Made by a program: the position numbers and the translations under genes | NCBI RefSeq assembly: GCF_000739715.2 | Contig: NZ_BBJC02000003.1 | Coordinates: 87,338-151,337 of the forward strand | Length of the DNA stretch: 64,000 nt | Direction: 5' to 3' | Source of the DNA: Falsirhodobacter sp. alg1 | GTDB taxonomy: Bacteria; Pseudomonadota; Alphaproteobacteria; Rhodobacterales; Rhodobacteraceae | Notes under the pieces: generated by a model | The model's input: only the letters and a program-made list of their open reading frames with translations | Database searches by the model: none | Told to the model about the DNA's origin: nothing | Shown: piece after piece, positions 48,622 to 57,669 of the stretch | How the letters are laid out: each line of letters opens with the position of its first letter | How positions within the stretch are numbered: position 1 is the stretch's first letter

Positions 48622-48697
48622 GGGCCGTTAGCTCAGTTGGTAGAGCGTTTCGTTTACACCGAAAATGTCGGCGGTTCGAACCCGTCACGGCCCACCA
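48622..48697 (+). tRNA. tRNA-Val (anticodon TAC)
   Basis: A complete cloverleaf: acceptor stem GGGCCGT/ACGGCCC, D arm GCTCAGTTGGTAGAGC, anticodon stem TTTCG/CGAAA with loop TTTACAC (anticodon TAC, valine), T arm with GGTTCGAACC, discriminator A and an encoded CCA. It stands alone on the plus strand between the PPC-repeat gene and the dehydrogenase cluster. No duplicated 3' end that would mark an integration event was found downstream to 52907. Confidence 0.97.
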
Positions 48698-49014
48698 CCT
48701 TACAATATCTCCGAACGATCCAAGGCATTGTGTCTGCGCAGCGGGCGCAATCACTTTGCACGTTCCCTGCCATACATGATTTCCCATTTCTAGACCGCCT
48801 TCGCCTTATGCGGAGTCTGCCCGGAAACGTGCCTTGCAAGGTCGGGTGGCGGACATGTTTTAATACCCAATCGTGAAACCAATTGAATTATTCCCCTTGC
48901 GGGATGGACTTTGGAAATGAGTGCGTTAGGCTTTAGGTGCGACCAAGCGTCGCGGAGCACCCTATCCTGACGATAGCCACCAACGCCGGGGTTTCTCCGG
49001 CAGGGAGCAATTAC
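48698..49014. other. Non-coding gap after tRNA-Val
   Basis: A 317-base stretch with no convincing gene. It must contain the promoter of the dehydrogenase operon, but no clear -35/-10 pair is seen. The only structure noted is a small hairpin CCGG-GGTTTCT-CCGG about 25 bases before the first dehydrogenase gene. Confidence 0.5.
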
Positions 49015-49716
49015 ATGACCGATCTTCCAGGCCTGCCAAGTCGGCGCAGTTTCCTGAAAGCCACGGCGGCAGGGGCAGCGCTTAGCGGCCTTGCGGTATC
49101 CGCCAAGGCGCAATCCACCCCCCCGCCTGTTCCGCTGCATGAATACGAGCCCGAGTATTTCCAGCCCGAAGAATGGCAGTTCATCCTTGCGGCGGTATCG
49201 CGGCTGATCCCGTCCGAAGGGGAAGGGCCGGGCGCGATCGATGCGCGGGTGCCGGTGTTCATCGACCGTCAGATGCTGGATACCTACGGAACCGCCTCGG
49301 ACTGGTACATGGAAGGGCCGCATGATCCGGCTGCGGACCCGCTGCTCGGCTGGCAATCGCCGCTGACGCCTGCGGAAATCTATCGTCAGGCCATTCCGGT
49401 GTTCAATGCATGGTGCAAGGACACCTATGATGCGGAATTCGCCGATCTGGGTGATGACGATCAGGATGCCGCCCTTACGTCGCTTCAGAAGGGCGAGGTC
49501 GGGCTTCGGGCCGAACTGCGCGATTTCTTCACCATCCTGCTGTCCAATACCAAAGAAGGCTATTTTGCCGATCCGATGTATGGCGGCAATCACGGCATGC
49601 AGGCATGGCTTTATATCGGCTTTCCGGGCGCGCGGGCAAACTACAAGGAATGGGTGGAGCGGTATAACGTCGAATATCCCCTCGGCCCCGTTTCCATCAA
49701 AGGCGAGAGGGCATAG
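49015..49716 (+). CDS. Dehydrogenase gamma subunit (gluconate 2-dehydrogenase subunit 3 family)
   Basis: Small subunit of a membrane-bound FAD dehydrogenase of the gluconate/sorbitol/glucose type. The 233-residue product has a twin-arginine signal (SRRSFLKATAAGAALSGLAV, cleavage after AKA), then the subunit-3 fold with FQPEEWQFILAAVSRLIP and the late GGNHGMQAWLYIGFPG. The partner GMC subunit has no signal of its own, so it is probably exported folded with this one. GGGAG lies 8 bases before the ATG. The GMC gene starts two bases after the stop. Confidence 0.9.
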   Translation: MTDLPGLPSRRSFLKATAAGAALSGLAVSAKAQSTPPPVPLHEYEPEYFQPEEWQFILAAVSRLIPSEGEGPGAIDARVPVFIDRQMLDTYGTASDWYMEGPHDPAADPLLGWQSPLTPAEIYRQAIPVFNAWCKDTYDAEFADLGDDDQDAALTSLQKGEVGLRAELRDFFTILLSNTKEGYFADPMYGGNHGMQAWLYIGFPGARANYKEWVERYNVEYPLGPVSIKGERA

Positions 49717-49718
49717 CA

Positions 49719-51488
49719 ATGGCACGTCAGGAAAAGAAGAAAGACGTCGTGATTGTGGGCCTCGGCTGGACCGGTTCGATCATCGGGATGGAGCTGGCGC
49801 AGGAAGGGCTGGAGATTGTCGCGCTGGAACGCGGACCGGAACAGAACACCGTTCCCACGTTCAAATATCCGCAGATGATCGACGAGCTGAAGTACGGCGT
49901 CCGGTTCGGGCTGATGCAGAAGCCCAGGAATTCCACCCTTACCATTCGTCGGACGCAGGCCGAGACGGCATTGCCGTATCGCAGCCTCGGGTCGTTTTTG
50001 CCGGGCGACGGTGTGGGCGGGGCTGGGACGCACTGGAACGGCCAGAACTGGCGGCCGCAACTGCCCGAATACAAGTTGCGCAGCTATGTCGAGGAGCGCT
50101 GGGGCGCAGGGATCATTCCCGAAAACATGACCCTGATGGATTATCCCTTCAGCTATGACGAGATGGAACCCTTCTTTGACCGGTTCGAGCGTGTCGCCGG
50201 GATTTCGGGCAAGGCGGGCAATATCAACGGCGATATCATCGAGGGTGGAAACCCGTTTGAAGCGCCCCGGTCGCGGGATTATCCGATGCCCCCGATGCCG
50301 CATACATGGGACGGCGAAAAATTCCTCAACACCACCAAGGCGATGGGCTACCATCCATTCCCGTCCCCGGGCGGGATCGCATCCACCTCCTATGTAAACG
50401 AATACGGAATGCAGATGGGGCCGTGCAACCACTGCGGTTTCTGTGAGCGGTACGGCTGCTACCAGTATTCCAAATCATCCCCCCAAACCTCCATTCTGGA
50501 TGCCTTGCGCAGAATGCCGAACTTCAGCTACCGCACCGGTGCCGAGGCGCTTCGGGTGGAAATGGCAGCAGATGGCAAGACGGCGACCGGCGTCACCTAT
50601 TTTGACGAGGCGGCGCAGGAAGAGGTGTTCCAACCCGCCGATCTGGTCATTCTGGCCGCCTATTCGCTGCACAACGCCCATCTGATGCTGGTTTCGGGCA
50701 TTGGCCAACCCTATGACGCGGTGACGGGTGAAGGGGTGACGGGCAAGAATTACGCCTACCAGATCACCGGCGGCTACTCGCTGCATTTCAAGGATGAATC
50801 ATTCAATCCGTTCGTCGGTAGTGGTGCGAACGGCATCACGCTGGATGATTTCTCTATCAGCCAGATCGATTTCGAACGCGAGGGTTTCATCGGCGGGGCC
50901 TATTGGCGTGCGGGACAGACCAATGGCCAGCCCATCCGGTCGATGTCCCTCCCGGCGGGAACACCCAGCTGGGGCGCCGGATGGAAGGAAGCGGTGGGAG
51001 AATGGTACGGCCACGCGATGGGTATCAGTGCCCATGGCTCGCATATGGCCTACAAGACCAATTACCTGGATCTGGACCCGACCTACAAGGACCGGCACGG
51101 TCGGCCGCTGATGCGCATGACATTCAACTGGCAGCCGAACGAACTGCGGATGAACGCATTCATGGAACGCAAGATCGGTGAGGTCGTGGAACAGATGGCC
51201 CCGGATCTGTCAAATCCCAGCTTCAAGAAGGACGGCGCGCAATATGACGTGCGGCCCTATCAGACGACGCATAACGTCGGTGGCACCATCATGGGGGAAA
51301 ATGCGACCGAAGGGCCGTTGAACCGCTATTCCCAAGCGTGGACCCAGCACAATGTTTTCGTAATGGGTGCAGGCAACTTCGTGCAGAACACGCAGTACAA
51401 CCCGACAGGGCTGGTTGGCGGGCTGGCATATTGGACAGCGCATGCGATCCGTACGCAGTACCTGTCCAATCCGCGGCCGCTGGTTTGA
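49719..51488 (+). CDS. FAD-dependent GMC dehydrogenase, catalytic alpha subunit
   Basis: Periplasmic flavoprotein oxidising a sugar acid, sugar or polyol and passing electrons to the cytochrome subunit. The 589-residue product has the FAD-binding VVIVGLGWTGSIIGMELA, GGAGTHWNGQNWRPQ, a four-cysteine cluster CNHCGFCERYGC (Cys236, 239, 242, 247) that probably binds Fe-S, and the C-terminal GMC pair THNVGGTIMG and HNVFVMGAGNFVQN with NPTGL. It lacks a signal peptide. Closest in type to gluconate 2-dehydrogenase and FAD-sorbitol dehydrogenase large subunits; the actual substrate is undetermined. Confidence 0.92.
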   Translation: MARQEKKKDVVIVGLGWTGSIIGMELAQEGLEIVALERGPEQNTVPTFKYPQMIDELKYGVRFGLMQKPRNSTLTIRRTQAETALPYRSLGSFLPGDGVGGAGTHWNGQNWRPQLPEYKLRSYVEERWGAGIIPENMTLMDYPFSYDEMEPFFDRFERVAGISGKAGNINGDIIEGGNPFEAPRSRDYPMPPMPHTWDGEKFLNTTKAMGYHPFPSPGGIASTSYVNEYGMQMGPCNHCGFCERYGCYQYSKSSPQTSILDALRRMPNFSYRTGAEALRVEMAADGKTATGVTYFDEAAQEEVFQPADLVILAAYSLHNAHLMLVSGIGQPYDAVTGEGVTGKNYAYQITGGYSLHFKDESFNPFVGSGANGITLDDFSISQIDFEREGFIGGAYWRAGQTNGQPIRSMSLPAGTPSWGAGWKEAVGEWYGHAMGISAHGSHMAYKTNYLDLDPTYKDRHGRPLMRMTFNWQPNELRMNAFMERKIGEVVEQMAPDLSNPSFKKDGAQYDVRPYQTTHNVGGTIMGENATEGPLNRYSQAWTQHNVFVMGAGNFVQNTQYNPTGLVGGLAYWTAHAIRTQYLSNPRPLV

Positions 51489-51501
51489 GGAGCAGGATAA
51501 C

Positions 51502-52848
51502 ATGAAAACCTTTCTCCGTATTGTCGCAGGGTTGGTCGTTCTTGGCGTAGTGGCTCTGTTGGCGTTCATCTTCGTGCCGGTCCAGACAACCAAACCGACC
51601 GAGGATCTGGCCGACGACTGGAAACCTGCCGAGGGGCAGGGCGAATACGTGATGTATGCCTCGGATTGCGCGGCATGCCATACGGGCAAGGACGGTGATT
51701 TTGCCGGTGGTGTCGCGATTGACAGCCCGATGGGCGCGATCTGGGCCAGCAATATCACCCCTGACAAGGAAACCGGCATCGGAAACTGGACGCTCGACCA
51801 GTTCCGGGCGGCGCTTTATGACGGGATTGATGACGAGGGGGCGCACCTCTATCCCGCCATGCCCTACGAGAACTTTCGCAAGTTGAGCGAGCAGGACGTG
51901 CGCGCGCTCTATGACTACTTCATGAATGATGTGGCACCCGTGCATAACGAGGTTCAGAAGACCGAACTTTCGTTCCCGTTCAATTTGCGTTTCGGTATCC
52001 GCGCGTGGAATTGGCTGGCATTGACGGGGGACGCAGGTTTCGATCCCACGCAGGCGGCGGACATCCAGAACCGCGGGCAGTATCTGGTCGAAGGGCCGGG
52101 GCACTGTGCCGCCTGCCACTCGCCCCGTACCGCCTTCATGACGCAGGACGGCACGACCGCGGGGGACAAGAACTTCCTTGCCGGCGGTGAGATCGACGGA
52201 TGGCTTGCCCCCACCTTGCGTGGTGAGGATTCAGCCCCGCAAAAATGGTCGGTAGAGGATACGGCCACCTATCTGGCCACGGGGCGCAACAACCATTCGA
52301 CCGCGAACGGTGAAATGGGCTTGGTGGTGGAGCATTCGTTGCAGCACCTGACAGATCAGGACAATCTGGCGATTGCGGCCTTTCTCAAGGGGATCGACGG
52401 CGCGGATGTGACGGTGCCCGAGGATTTCGCATCGCTTGCGGATGCACCGCTGGCCTTGGAAGAAGATGCCCCGGACGCCGTTCCGACCGAGACGGAAAAG
52501 ATGCTTTCAGAAGCTACGGATCTGTCCGAAGGGGCGCGGCTGTATCTTGATAACTGCTCTGCCTGTCACTTCGTAACGGGAAATGGCGCGCCGCAGATTT
52601 TCCCTTCGCTGGCGGGAAATACGTTGGTAACGGCCGATCAGACCGAACCCCTCATTTCCATCATCCTGCATGGCGCGGATGTTCCATCCACGCAAAAGCG
52701 GCCGATGCATCTGGTGATGCAGGGCTATGCCGACCGCCTGTCGGATCAGGAGATTGCAGAGCTTGCAAGCTTTGTCCGCAGTGGATGGGGTAATGACGCG
52801 GCCCCCGTTACCGCAGCGGATGTCAAAGCCGTACGGGATGCGGACTAG
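51502..52848 (+). CDS. Triheme cytochrome c subunit of the dehydrogenase
   Basis: Membrane-anchored electron-transfer subunit taking electrons from the GMC subunit to ubiquinone. The 448-residue product has an N-terminal hydrophobic helix (about residues 5-27) and three CXXCH haem sites: CAACH at 56-60, CAACH at 202-206 and CSACH at 352-356. This matches the cytochrome of gluconate and alcohol dehydrogenases. AGGATAAC precedes the ATG, 13 bases after the alpha subunit. A strong terminator follows. It needs the Ccm system for haem attachment; ccmF-ccmH are at the left end of this window. Confidence 0.93.
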   Translation: MKTFLRIVAGLVVLGVVALLAFIFVPVQTTKPTEDLADDWKPAEGQGEYVMYASDCAACHTGKDGDFAGGVAIDSPMGAIWASNITPDKETGIGNWTLDQFRAALYDGIDDEGAHLYPAMPYENFRKLSEQDVRALYDYFMNDVAPVHNEVQKTELSFPFNLRFGIRAWNWLALTGDAGFDPTQAADIQNRGQYLVEGPGHCAACHSPRTAFMTQDGTTAGDKNFLAGGEIDGWLAPTLRGEDSAPQKWSVEDTATYLATGRNNHSTANGEMGLVVEHSLQHLTDQDNLAIAAFLKGIDGADVTVPEDFASLADAPLALEEDAPDAVPTETEKMLSEATDLSEGARLYLDNCSACHFVTGNGAPQIFPSLAGNTLVTADQTEPLISIILHGADVPSTQKRPMHLVMQGYADRLSDQEIAELASFVRSGWGNDAAPVTAADVKAVRDAD

Positions 52849-52870
52849 GTCGCAATAAAGGGCACTACAT

Positions 52871-52897
52871 AAGGGGCGGCTTCGGCTGCCCCTTTTT
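52871..52897 (+). terminator. Terminator of the dehydrogenase operon
   Basis: AAGGGGCGGC, loop TTCG, GCTGCCCCTT: a 10-bp stem with one G-T pair and a UUCG-type tetraloop, followed by five Ts on the plus strand. It also sits just beyond the end of the thiamin operon on the other strand. Confidence 0.9.
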
Positions 52898-52907
52898 CAT
52901 GAATGGT

Positions 52908-53630
52908 TCAGCGGGCGATCCGGTGGGCCAGCGCACCGATGATGGCCCTGAAAACCAACGACAGGGCGACGGTGGCGAAAAGGGCCGCGAACAGCATGTC
53001 GGTTTTCATCCGGGCGTTCGAGGCGATCATCACCGCCCCCAATCCGCGCGAACCGCCCACCCATTCACCGATGATGGCACCTACCGGCGCATAGACGGCC
53101 GCCAGCCGCAGCCCCGTTGCCAAGGAGGGCTTTGCTGCGGGAATGCGCAGCTGCAACAGCATCTGCCGGGGCGTGGCCCCAAAGCTTTGCATCACCTCTC
53201 GTTGGTCTTCGGGCGGATTCATCAATCCGTCCAGCCAGGCGGCTGCCACTGGAAACAGGGTCAGCAGCATGACCACCGCCACCTTTGGGGCCATGCCATA
53301 CCCCAGCCATAGTGTCAGCAGCGGTGCCAAGGCGAAGACGGGGACGGTCTGGCTGAATGTCAGCAGGGGCATGCCGGCGGCACGGAGCGCGCCGGATACC
53401 GTCATCATCAGGGCCAGCGCCATTCCCAGCAGCGCCCCAAGGATGAAGCCGATGCATACTTCGGCCAGCGTGAACCCTGCCGCGCGTGCCAAGGTGGTGC
53501 GCCCCTCCCAAAGGGCACTTGCCACACGCTCGGGCGGGGGAAGGAGGTAAGGGGGCAGGCCTGTCAGAACGACGGCGGCTTTCCACCCCAGCAGGAATAG
53601 AACAAGGATCAGCGCAAAGCGGGCCAGAAT
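52908..53630 (-). CDS. thiX: ThiX-like ABC permease, probable ATT or CTG start
   Basis: Membrane subunit of a thiamin-precursor (HMP/formylaminopyrimidine) importer. The frame shows helices from LARFALILVLFLLGWKAAV onward, then LPPYLLPPPERVASALW, and the permease EAA-type loop (SFGATPRQMLLQLRIPAAKP). If it starts at the ATT at 53630 it has 240 residues, the usual length; the first GTG (53525) would delete the first helix. GGAGG lies 4 bases before the ATT and 7 before a CTG at 53627, both inside the end of tenA. The matching ATPase (thiZ) is not present downstream. Confidence 0.82.
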   Translation of the reverse strand: MLARFALILVLFLLGWKAAVVLTGLPPYLLPPPERVASALWEGRTTLARAAGFTLAEVCIGFILGALLGMALALMMTVSGALRAAGMPLLTFSQTVPVFALAPLLTLWLGYGMAPKVAVVMLLTLFPVAAAWLDGLMNPPEDQREVMQSFGATPRQMLLQLRIPAAKPSLATGLRLAAVYAPVGAIIGEWVGGSRGLGAVMIASNARMKTDMLFAALFATVALSLVFRAIIGALAHRIAR

Positions 53631-54271
53631 TGCGCCTCCAATTGCGTGGCGGTGGCGAAACGGTTTGTCAGATCCTGCCAGTACGGCACTGACCTGGGGC
53701 TTTCGCCAAGGCGTGACGCAATGGCCCCGTCGATCAGCGCCCCGGTTTCATGGCAAAGTGCCTGATAATCCGCACCGCCATAGGTTTCGATCCATGCACG
53801 ATAGGGGGTATCCGTGGTGCCCTGCACCAGCCGCGCCCCAATCTCGCCATATCCCAGAACGCAGGGGGCCAGCGCGGCCAGCAGATCAAGAAAACCGCCC
53901 GTATATCCGGCATCCATCACATACCGCGTATAGCCAAGCGTTGCAGGCGTTTCGGCCGTGGCCAGCAGATCCGCCCTGGAGAGGCCCGCTTGGGCGCAGA
54001 TGCCGATATGCAGGGCCATTTCGTCATGCAGCAGGGCATGGACCATCGTGGCGCAGGCCCGCATTTCGGAGGGATCCCCGGATTTGGCAATGGCCAGCCC
54101 CCATGCGCGCGAGAAGTGCCCCAGAAACAGGTAATCCTGCGCCAGATAATGCAGGAACGTGGCCTGCGGCAGGGTTCCATCCGCCAGTGCCGCCAGAAAT
54201 GGCGCGCGGGTATAGGCGTCCCAATCCGGTGATGCCGCGCGCCATGATTCAAAGTTGTGTCCATATGTCAT
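53609..54271 (-). CDS. tenA: Thiaminase II / aminopyrimidine aminohydrolase TenA
   Basis: Hydrolyses aminomethyl-pyrimidine to HMP, salvaging the pyrimidine half of degraded thiamin. The 220-residue all-helical product has the catalytic Cys137 in LAPCVLGYGEIG, plus YLAQDYLFLGHFSRAWGLA and ALLHDEMALHIG. It is the cysteine-containing TenA class. It overlaps thiY upstream by four bases (ATGA), and its 3' end contains the ribosome site for thiX. The thiXY-tenA combination indicates salvage of imported formylaminopyrimidine. Confidence 0.94.
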   Translation of the reverse strand: MTYGHNFESWRAASPDWDAYTRAPFLAALADGTLPQATFLHYLAQDYLFLGHFSRAWGLAIAKSGDPSEMRACATMVHALLHDEMALHIGICAQAGLSRADLLATAETPATLGYTRYVMDAGYTGGFLDLLAALAPCVLGYGEIGARLVQGTTDTPYRAWIETYGGADYQALCHETGALIDGAIASRLGESPRSVPYWQDLTNRFATATQLEAQFWPALR

Positions 54272-55200
54272 TGGCCGGGATCCATCGCGTAATCGGAAAC
54301 GGGCAGGGCGCTGTCAATCAGCCCCGCTTCGATCAGGAATGCCTCGAACCCCGCATAGCGGCCATGATCCAGCGCTGCCGGGCTTTGAGAGAACCGCGGC
54401 AGTGTCGCGTCCCATGCGGCATGGTTCAGCTCGTCATCCAGATCGGGATAGGCGCTGACAAAGGTTTGCCATGCCTCGGTCGGGTGGTTGATGGTCCATT
54501 GCGCGCCCCGTTCGATGGCAGCCATGAAATGGCGGGCCATTTCCTTATCCAGGCCGTCCTTTCGGGCGATGAATACCAGCTCGTCGTAGCTGGGGATCCC
54601 CTGTTCCTCCACGAACAGGCACCGCCCCTCGGCCCCTTCCAGTGCCATCTGGGTCAGTTCGAAGTTGCGATACCCCCCAAGGGTCGCATCGACCTGCCCC
54701 GTCAGAAGGGCGGGGGTCAACGACCATGAAACATTGACCATTGTCGCGGCATCCTCGGGCAGGCCCGCGTGGCGCAACATGGCCCCCATCAGGGCTGTTT
54801 CCACGCCCGGCACGGAATAGCCCACGGTTTTTCCCGCCAGATCGGCGACGCTTTCGATCCCGCTGTCGGCCAATACTGTCACGCAGTTCAGCGGGGTTGC
54901 AACCAGCGTGCCGATACGGATTACGGGCAGCCCTTCATGGACCTGCAGATGCAGATGGGGCTGATAGGTGACGGCGATATCCACCTGGCCGGAGGCAACC
55001 ATCTTTGGCGGGTCCGACGGATCGGCGGGGGGAATGATCTCGACCTCCAGCCCCTCATCGGCGAAGAAACCTTTCTCTGCGGCGATGATGATCGGGGCAT
55101 GGTCGGGGTTAACGAACCAATCGAGCATCAGCCGGACCGGCTTTGCCGGTGCGACGGTGGGAAGCGCCACAAGGGCGGCTGCAAGGACCAAACGGCTCAT
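54268..55200 (-). CDS. thiY: Thiamin-precursor binding protein ThiY-like
   Basis: Periplasmic receptor for N-formyl-aminopyrimidine or a related thiamin breakdown product. The 310-residue product has a signal peptide (MSRLVLAAALVALPTVAPA) and the NMT1/THI5-like fold, with LMLDWFVNPDHAPIIIAAEKG and DIAVTYQPHLHLQV; relatives have the same WFxNPDHAP stretch. The start at 55200 overlaps the thiF stop (ATGA) and the stop overlaps the tenA start. An ATPase subunit is missing from the operon. Confidence 0.9.
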   Translation of the reverse strand: MSRLVLAAALVALPTVAPAKPVRLMLDWFVNPDHAPIIIAAEKGFFADEGLEVEIIPPADPSDPPKMVASGQVDIAVTYQPHLHLQVHEGLPVIRIGTLVATPLNCVTVLADSGIESVADLAGKTVGYSVPGVETALMGAMLRHAGLPEDAATMVNVSWSLTPALLTGQVDATLGGYRNFELTQMALEGAEGRCLFVEEQGIPSYDELVFIARKDGLDKEMARHFMAAIERGAQWTINHPTEAWQTFVSAYPDLDDELNHAAWDATLPRFSQSPAALDHGRYAGFEAFLIEAGLIDSALPVSDYAMDPGQ

Positions 55201-56135
55201 TCTGAATCTCCGGCGGCCAGAAGGGCGATCTCGCCCGGCCAGTTGGGGGAAAGGGTGGCAGCGGCGTGCCATGCGCGCAGGCCGCTGCGGCAGGCGAATA
55301 CAGTACGGCGTGCCGGATCGGGCGTGCCGTTGCGTACGGCCCAGGGAACGGCAGGAACGGGGGCTTCGGTGGCATCCCGCAGTTCGATGACCAGATCCTG
55401 CGGTGTCAGATCGGTGCGGGCAACAAAGCGGGGGCCGCTTTGCGGTTCGGCGACCCCGTCAAAGCGGAAGGTGGAAGGCCGTAATCCGTCAAACCGCAAT
55501 ATTTGGCCCAGGGGCGAGGGGTGTATGCCGATCAGAACGGCCAGTGCCATCTGGGCCTGTGCCGCCCCCAGCATTCCCACCATCGGCCCCATCACGCCTG
55601 CAGTTTCGCATCGGGCTGCCCTGTCCGGCAGATCGGGAAACACCGCCCGCAGCGAAGGCGCACCGCCACAGAATCCGCCCACATATCCACCCGTTTCCAA
55701 TGCCGAAGCCGAGATTAGTGGGACACCTGCAGCCAGACACAGGTCCGACAGGGTATAGCTGGCGGCAAAACTGTCGGCACAATCCAGCACAATATCGGCT
55801 GCGGCGATCCGGGGCGGGGCATTGGCCGGATCCAGCAGGCTGACCACGGGCGTCACCACGGTGTCGGCATTCAGTGCCGCCATTTCCATCTGTGCGGCAA
55901 GGGCCTTGGGCGCGCCAAGATGACGGCCATAGATCGGCTGGCGATGCAGGTTCGATTCCTCGACCCGGTCGGGATCTATCAGGGTGATATGCCCAATGCC
56001 GGCCCCCGTCAGATATTGCAAGGCAGGCACGCCCAGCCCGCCAGCCCCCACGATCAGCACATGCGCATGGCCGATACGGGATTGCCCCTCCGTGCCGACG
56101 GCGGCCACCTGCATCTGGCGGGCATAGCGCATCAT
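55197..56135 (-). CDS. thiF: ThiF adenylyltransferase with C-terminal rhodanese-like domain
   Basis: Adenylates the C terminus of ThiS so that sulfur can be loaded. The 312-residue product has the ThiF/MoeB domain (residues 1-225; nucleotide loop VLIVGAGGLGVPALQYL, GHITLIDPDRVEESNLHRQ) and a short C-terminal rhodanese-like domain with Cys282 in VFACRSGLRAWHAA. A Cys-x-x-Gly-x-Arg loop in this position suggests that the same protein accepts and passes sulfur, as in MoeZ/MOCS3-type proteins. The ATG overlaps the thiE stop and the TGA overlaps thiY. Confidence 0.92.
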   Translation of the reverse strand: MMRYARQMQVAAVGTEGQSRIGHAHVLIVGAGGLGVPALQYLTGAGIGHITLIDPDRVEESNLHRQPIYGRHLGAPKALAAQMEMAALNADTVVTPVVSLLDPANAPPRIAAADIVLDCADSFAASYTLSDLCLAAGVPLISASALETGGYVGGFCGGAPSLRAVFPDLPDRAARCETAGVMGPMVGMLGAAQAQMALAVLIGIHPSPLGQILRFDGLRPSTFRFDGVAEPQSGPRFVARTDLTPQDLVIELRDATEAPVPAVPWAVRNGTPDPARRTVFACRSGLRAWHAAATLSPNWPGEIALLAAGDSE

Positions 56136-56713
56136 GACAGCCACTCTGCCATGCGGGCCTCGGGGTTCGGGTTCAGCGTGATATCGGTCACGGCCGATGC
56201 GATATCCGCGCCTGCGGCCAGTGCCAGTTTTCCGCGTTCCGGCGTCAGCCCGCCAATCGCTACCAGCGGGATATCTCCGATCAGCCGTTTCCATTCCCCC
56301 AGTTTTTCAACGCCCTGCTGTTCCCACTTCATCTTTTTCAGAATGGTGGGCCATACGGGGCCAAGTGCGATATAATCCGGGGTCAGGGTCAACGCGCGAT
56401 CCAGTTCCGCATGGTCATGGGTGGAAATGCCCAGTTTCAGACCACCGGCACGGATGGCCGACAGATCGGCGGTATCCAGATCTTCCTGTCCCAGATGCAG
56501 CCAGTCACACCCCAGATCCAGCGCGATCTTCCAGTGATCGTTCACCACCAGAATTGCCCCTGCGGCGCGGCACATTTCCTGTGCGCGGGCAATCTCGGCC
56601 TTTGTGTCGGGGTGATCTTTCAGCCGGATCTGCACCATCCGCACGCCAAGGGGCAGGGCGCGGGCAATCCAGTCCGCACTGTCGAAAATCGGGTAGAACC
56701 GTGGCAATGTCAC
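56132..56713 (-). CDS. thiE: Thiamin-phosphate synthase
   Basis: Joins HMP-diphosphate and the thiazole phosphate to thiamin phosphate. The 193-residue product shows [57 protein letters not shown] (phosphate region) and [20 protein letters not shown]. It is somewhat short at the N terminus relative to E. coli ThiE (211). The GTG start at 56713 overlaps the thiG stop (GTGA). The stop overlaps thiF (ATGATG). Confidence 0.95.
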   Translation of the reverse strand: MTLPRFYPIFDSADWIARALPLGVRMVQIRLKDHPDTKAEIARAQEMCRAAGAILVVNDHWKIALDLGCDWLHLGQEDLDTADLSAIRAGGLKLGISTHDHAELDRALTLTPDYIALGPVWPTILKKMKWEQQGVEKLGEWKRLIGDIPLVAIGGLTPERGKLALAAGADIASAVTDITLNPNPEARMAEWLS

Positions 56714-57471
56714 AGGAATGCCTTTCCGATCAGGGGGGTGGAGGGGGAGGCCATGTCGCGTGGCCCCATCGGATCGGCCGCACGGGCAAGGCGACCGGCC
56801 TCGATGGCCAAAGACAGGGCATGGGCCATTGCGGCAGGATCGCCCGCCTGCGCTACGGCGGTATTGGTCAGGATCGCGTCGAACCCCATTTCCATCGCCT
56901 GGGCGGCATGGCTGGGCAGGCCGATGCCCGCGTCGATCACCATCGGCACATCCGGCAGATGCGCGCGCAAGGTGGCCAGACCGTATGGATTGTTCAGCCC
57001 GCGCCCCGAACCGATAGGTGCCCCCCATGGCATGAGCACTTCGCATCCCGCCTCCAGAAGCCGTTCGCACAGGATCAGATCCTCGGTGCAATAGGGAAAC
57101 ACCTGAAACCCGTCGCGGCACAGGGCAGTCGCGGCTTCGACCAGCGCGAACGGATCGGGCTGCAGCGTGTCGGCATGGCCGATCACCTCCAGCTTGATCC
57201 AGCTGGTTCCGAACAGTTCGCGCGCCATCTGGGCGGTCGTGATCGCCTCACGTGCGGTGTGGCAGCCTGCGGTATTGGGCAGCAGGTGGACATCCAGCCC
57301 CTGTATCAATTCGCGGAATGCCTGACCGCCGCCACCCTCGCGCCGAAGGGAAACGGTGGCAATTCCCGCGCCCGAAGTGCGGAACGCCTCGGCCAGAATG
57401 GCGGGGGAGGGGTATCCCGCCGTGCCGAGCATCAGGCAACTGTCGACCTGTGTGCCATAGAACCTTGGCAT
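56710..57471 (-). CDS. thiG: Thiazole synthase
   Basis: Builds the thiazole ring from DXP, ThiS-thiocarboxylate and dehydroglycine. The 253-residue TIM-barrel product has the Schiff-base lysine in [17 protein letters not shown], the phosphate-binding [18 protein letters not shown] and [26 protein letters not shown] precedes the ATG, three bases after the thiS stop. Confidence 0.96.
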   Translation of the reverse strand: MPRFYGTQVDSCLMLGTAGYPSPAILAEAFRTSGAGIATVSLRREGGGGQAFRELIQGLDVHLLPNTAGCHTAREAITTAQMARELFGTSWIKLEVIGHADTLQPDPFALVEAATALCRDGFQVFPYCTEDLILCERLLEAGCEVLMPWGAPIGSGRGLNNPYGLATLRAHLPDVPMVIDAGIGLPSHAAQAMEMGFDAILTNTAVAQAGDPAAMAHALSLAIEAGRLARAADPMGPRDMASPSTPLIGKAFL

Positions 57472-57474
57472 CCT

Positions 57475-57669
57475 TTATCCCCCCTGCATGGGCGCAAGCA
57501 CTTCAAGCAGCGCGCCCTCGGTCAATGCGGTGGTGCCGCGTGCGGCAGCGGGAACGAATGTTCCGTTCAGCGCGGTGGCAACGGTGCCGGTAAAGCCGGC
57601 CTCGGTCAGGGCTTCTTCCACCGTGGTGGCGGCCAGCGTTCGCTGAGTGCCGTTAATCGTGATCTTCAT
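57475..57669 (-). CDS. thiS: Sulfur carrier protein ThiS
   Basis: Ubiquitin-like sulfur carrier. The 64-residue product runs from MKITINGTQRTLAATTVEEAL to the essential C-terminal Gly-Gly (PMQGG), which ThiF adenylates and which then carries sulfur as a thiocarboxylate. GGAG lies 8 bases before the ATG. It overlaps the end of thiO by 17 bases in another frame. Confidence 0.96.
   Translation of the reverse strand: MKITINGTQRTLAATTVEEALTEAGFTGTVATALNGTFVPAAARGTTALTEGALLEVLAPMQGG

Noticed and set aside
48698-52907. Attachment-site duplication of the tRNA-Val 3' end that would mark an integrated island
   Set aside because: No repeat of the tRNA 3' segment was found after the dehydrogenase cluster, and no integrase gene is present.
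52908-53525. thiX starting at the GTG at 53525
   Set aside because: It would remove the first membrane helix and the conserved LPPYLLPPPERV segment, and has no ribosome site nearby.
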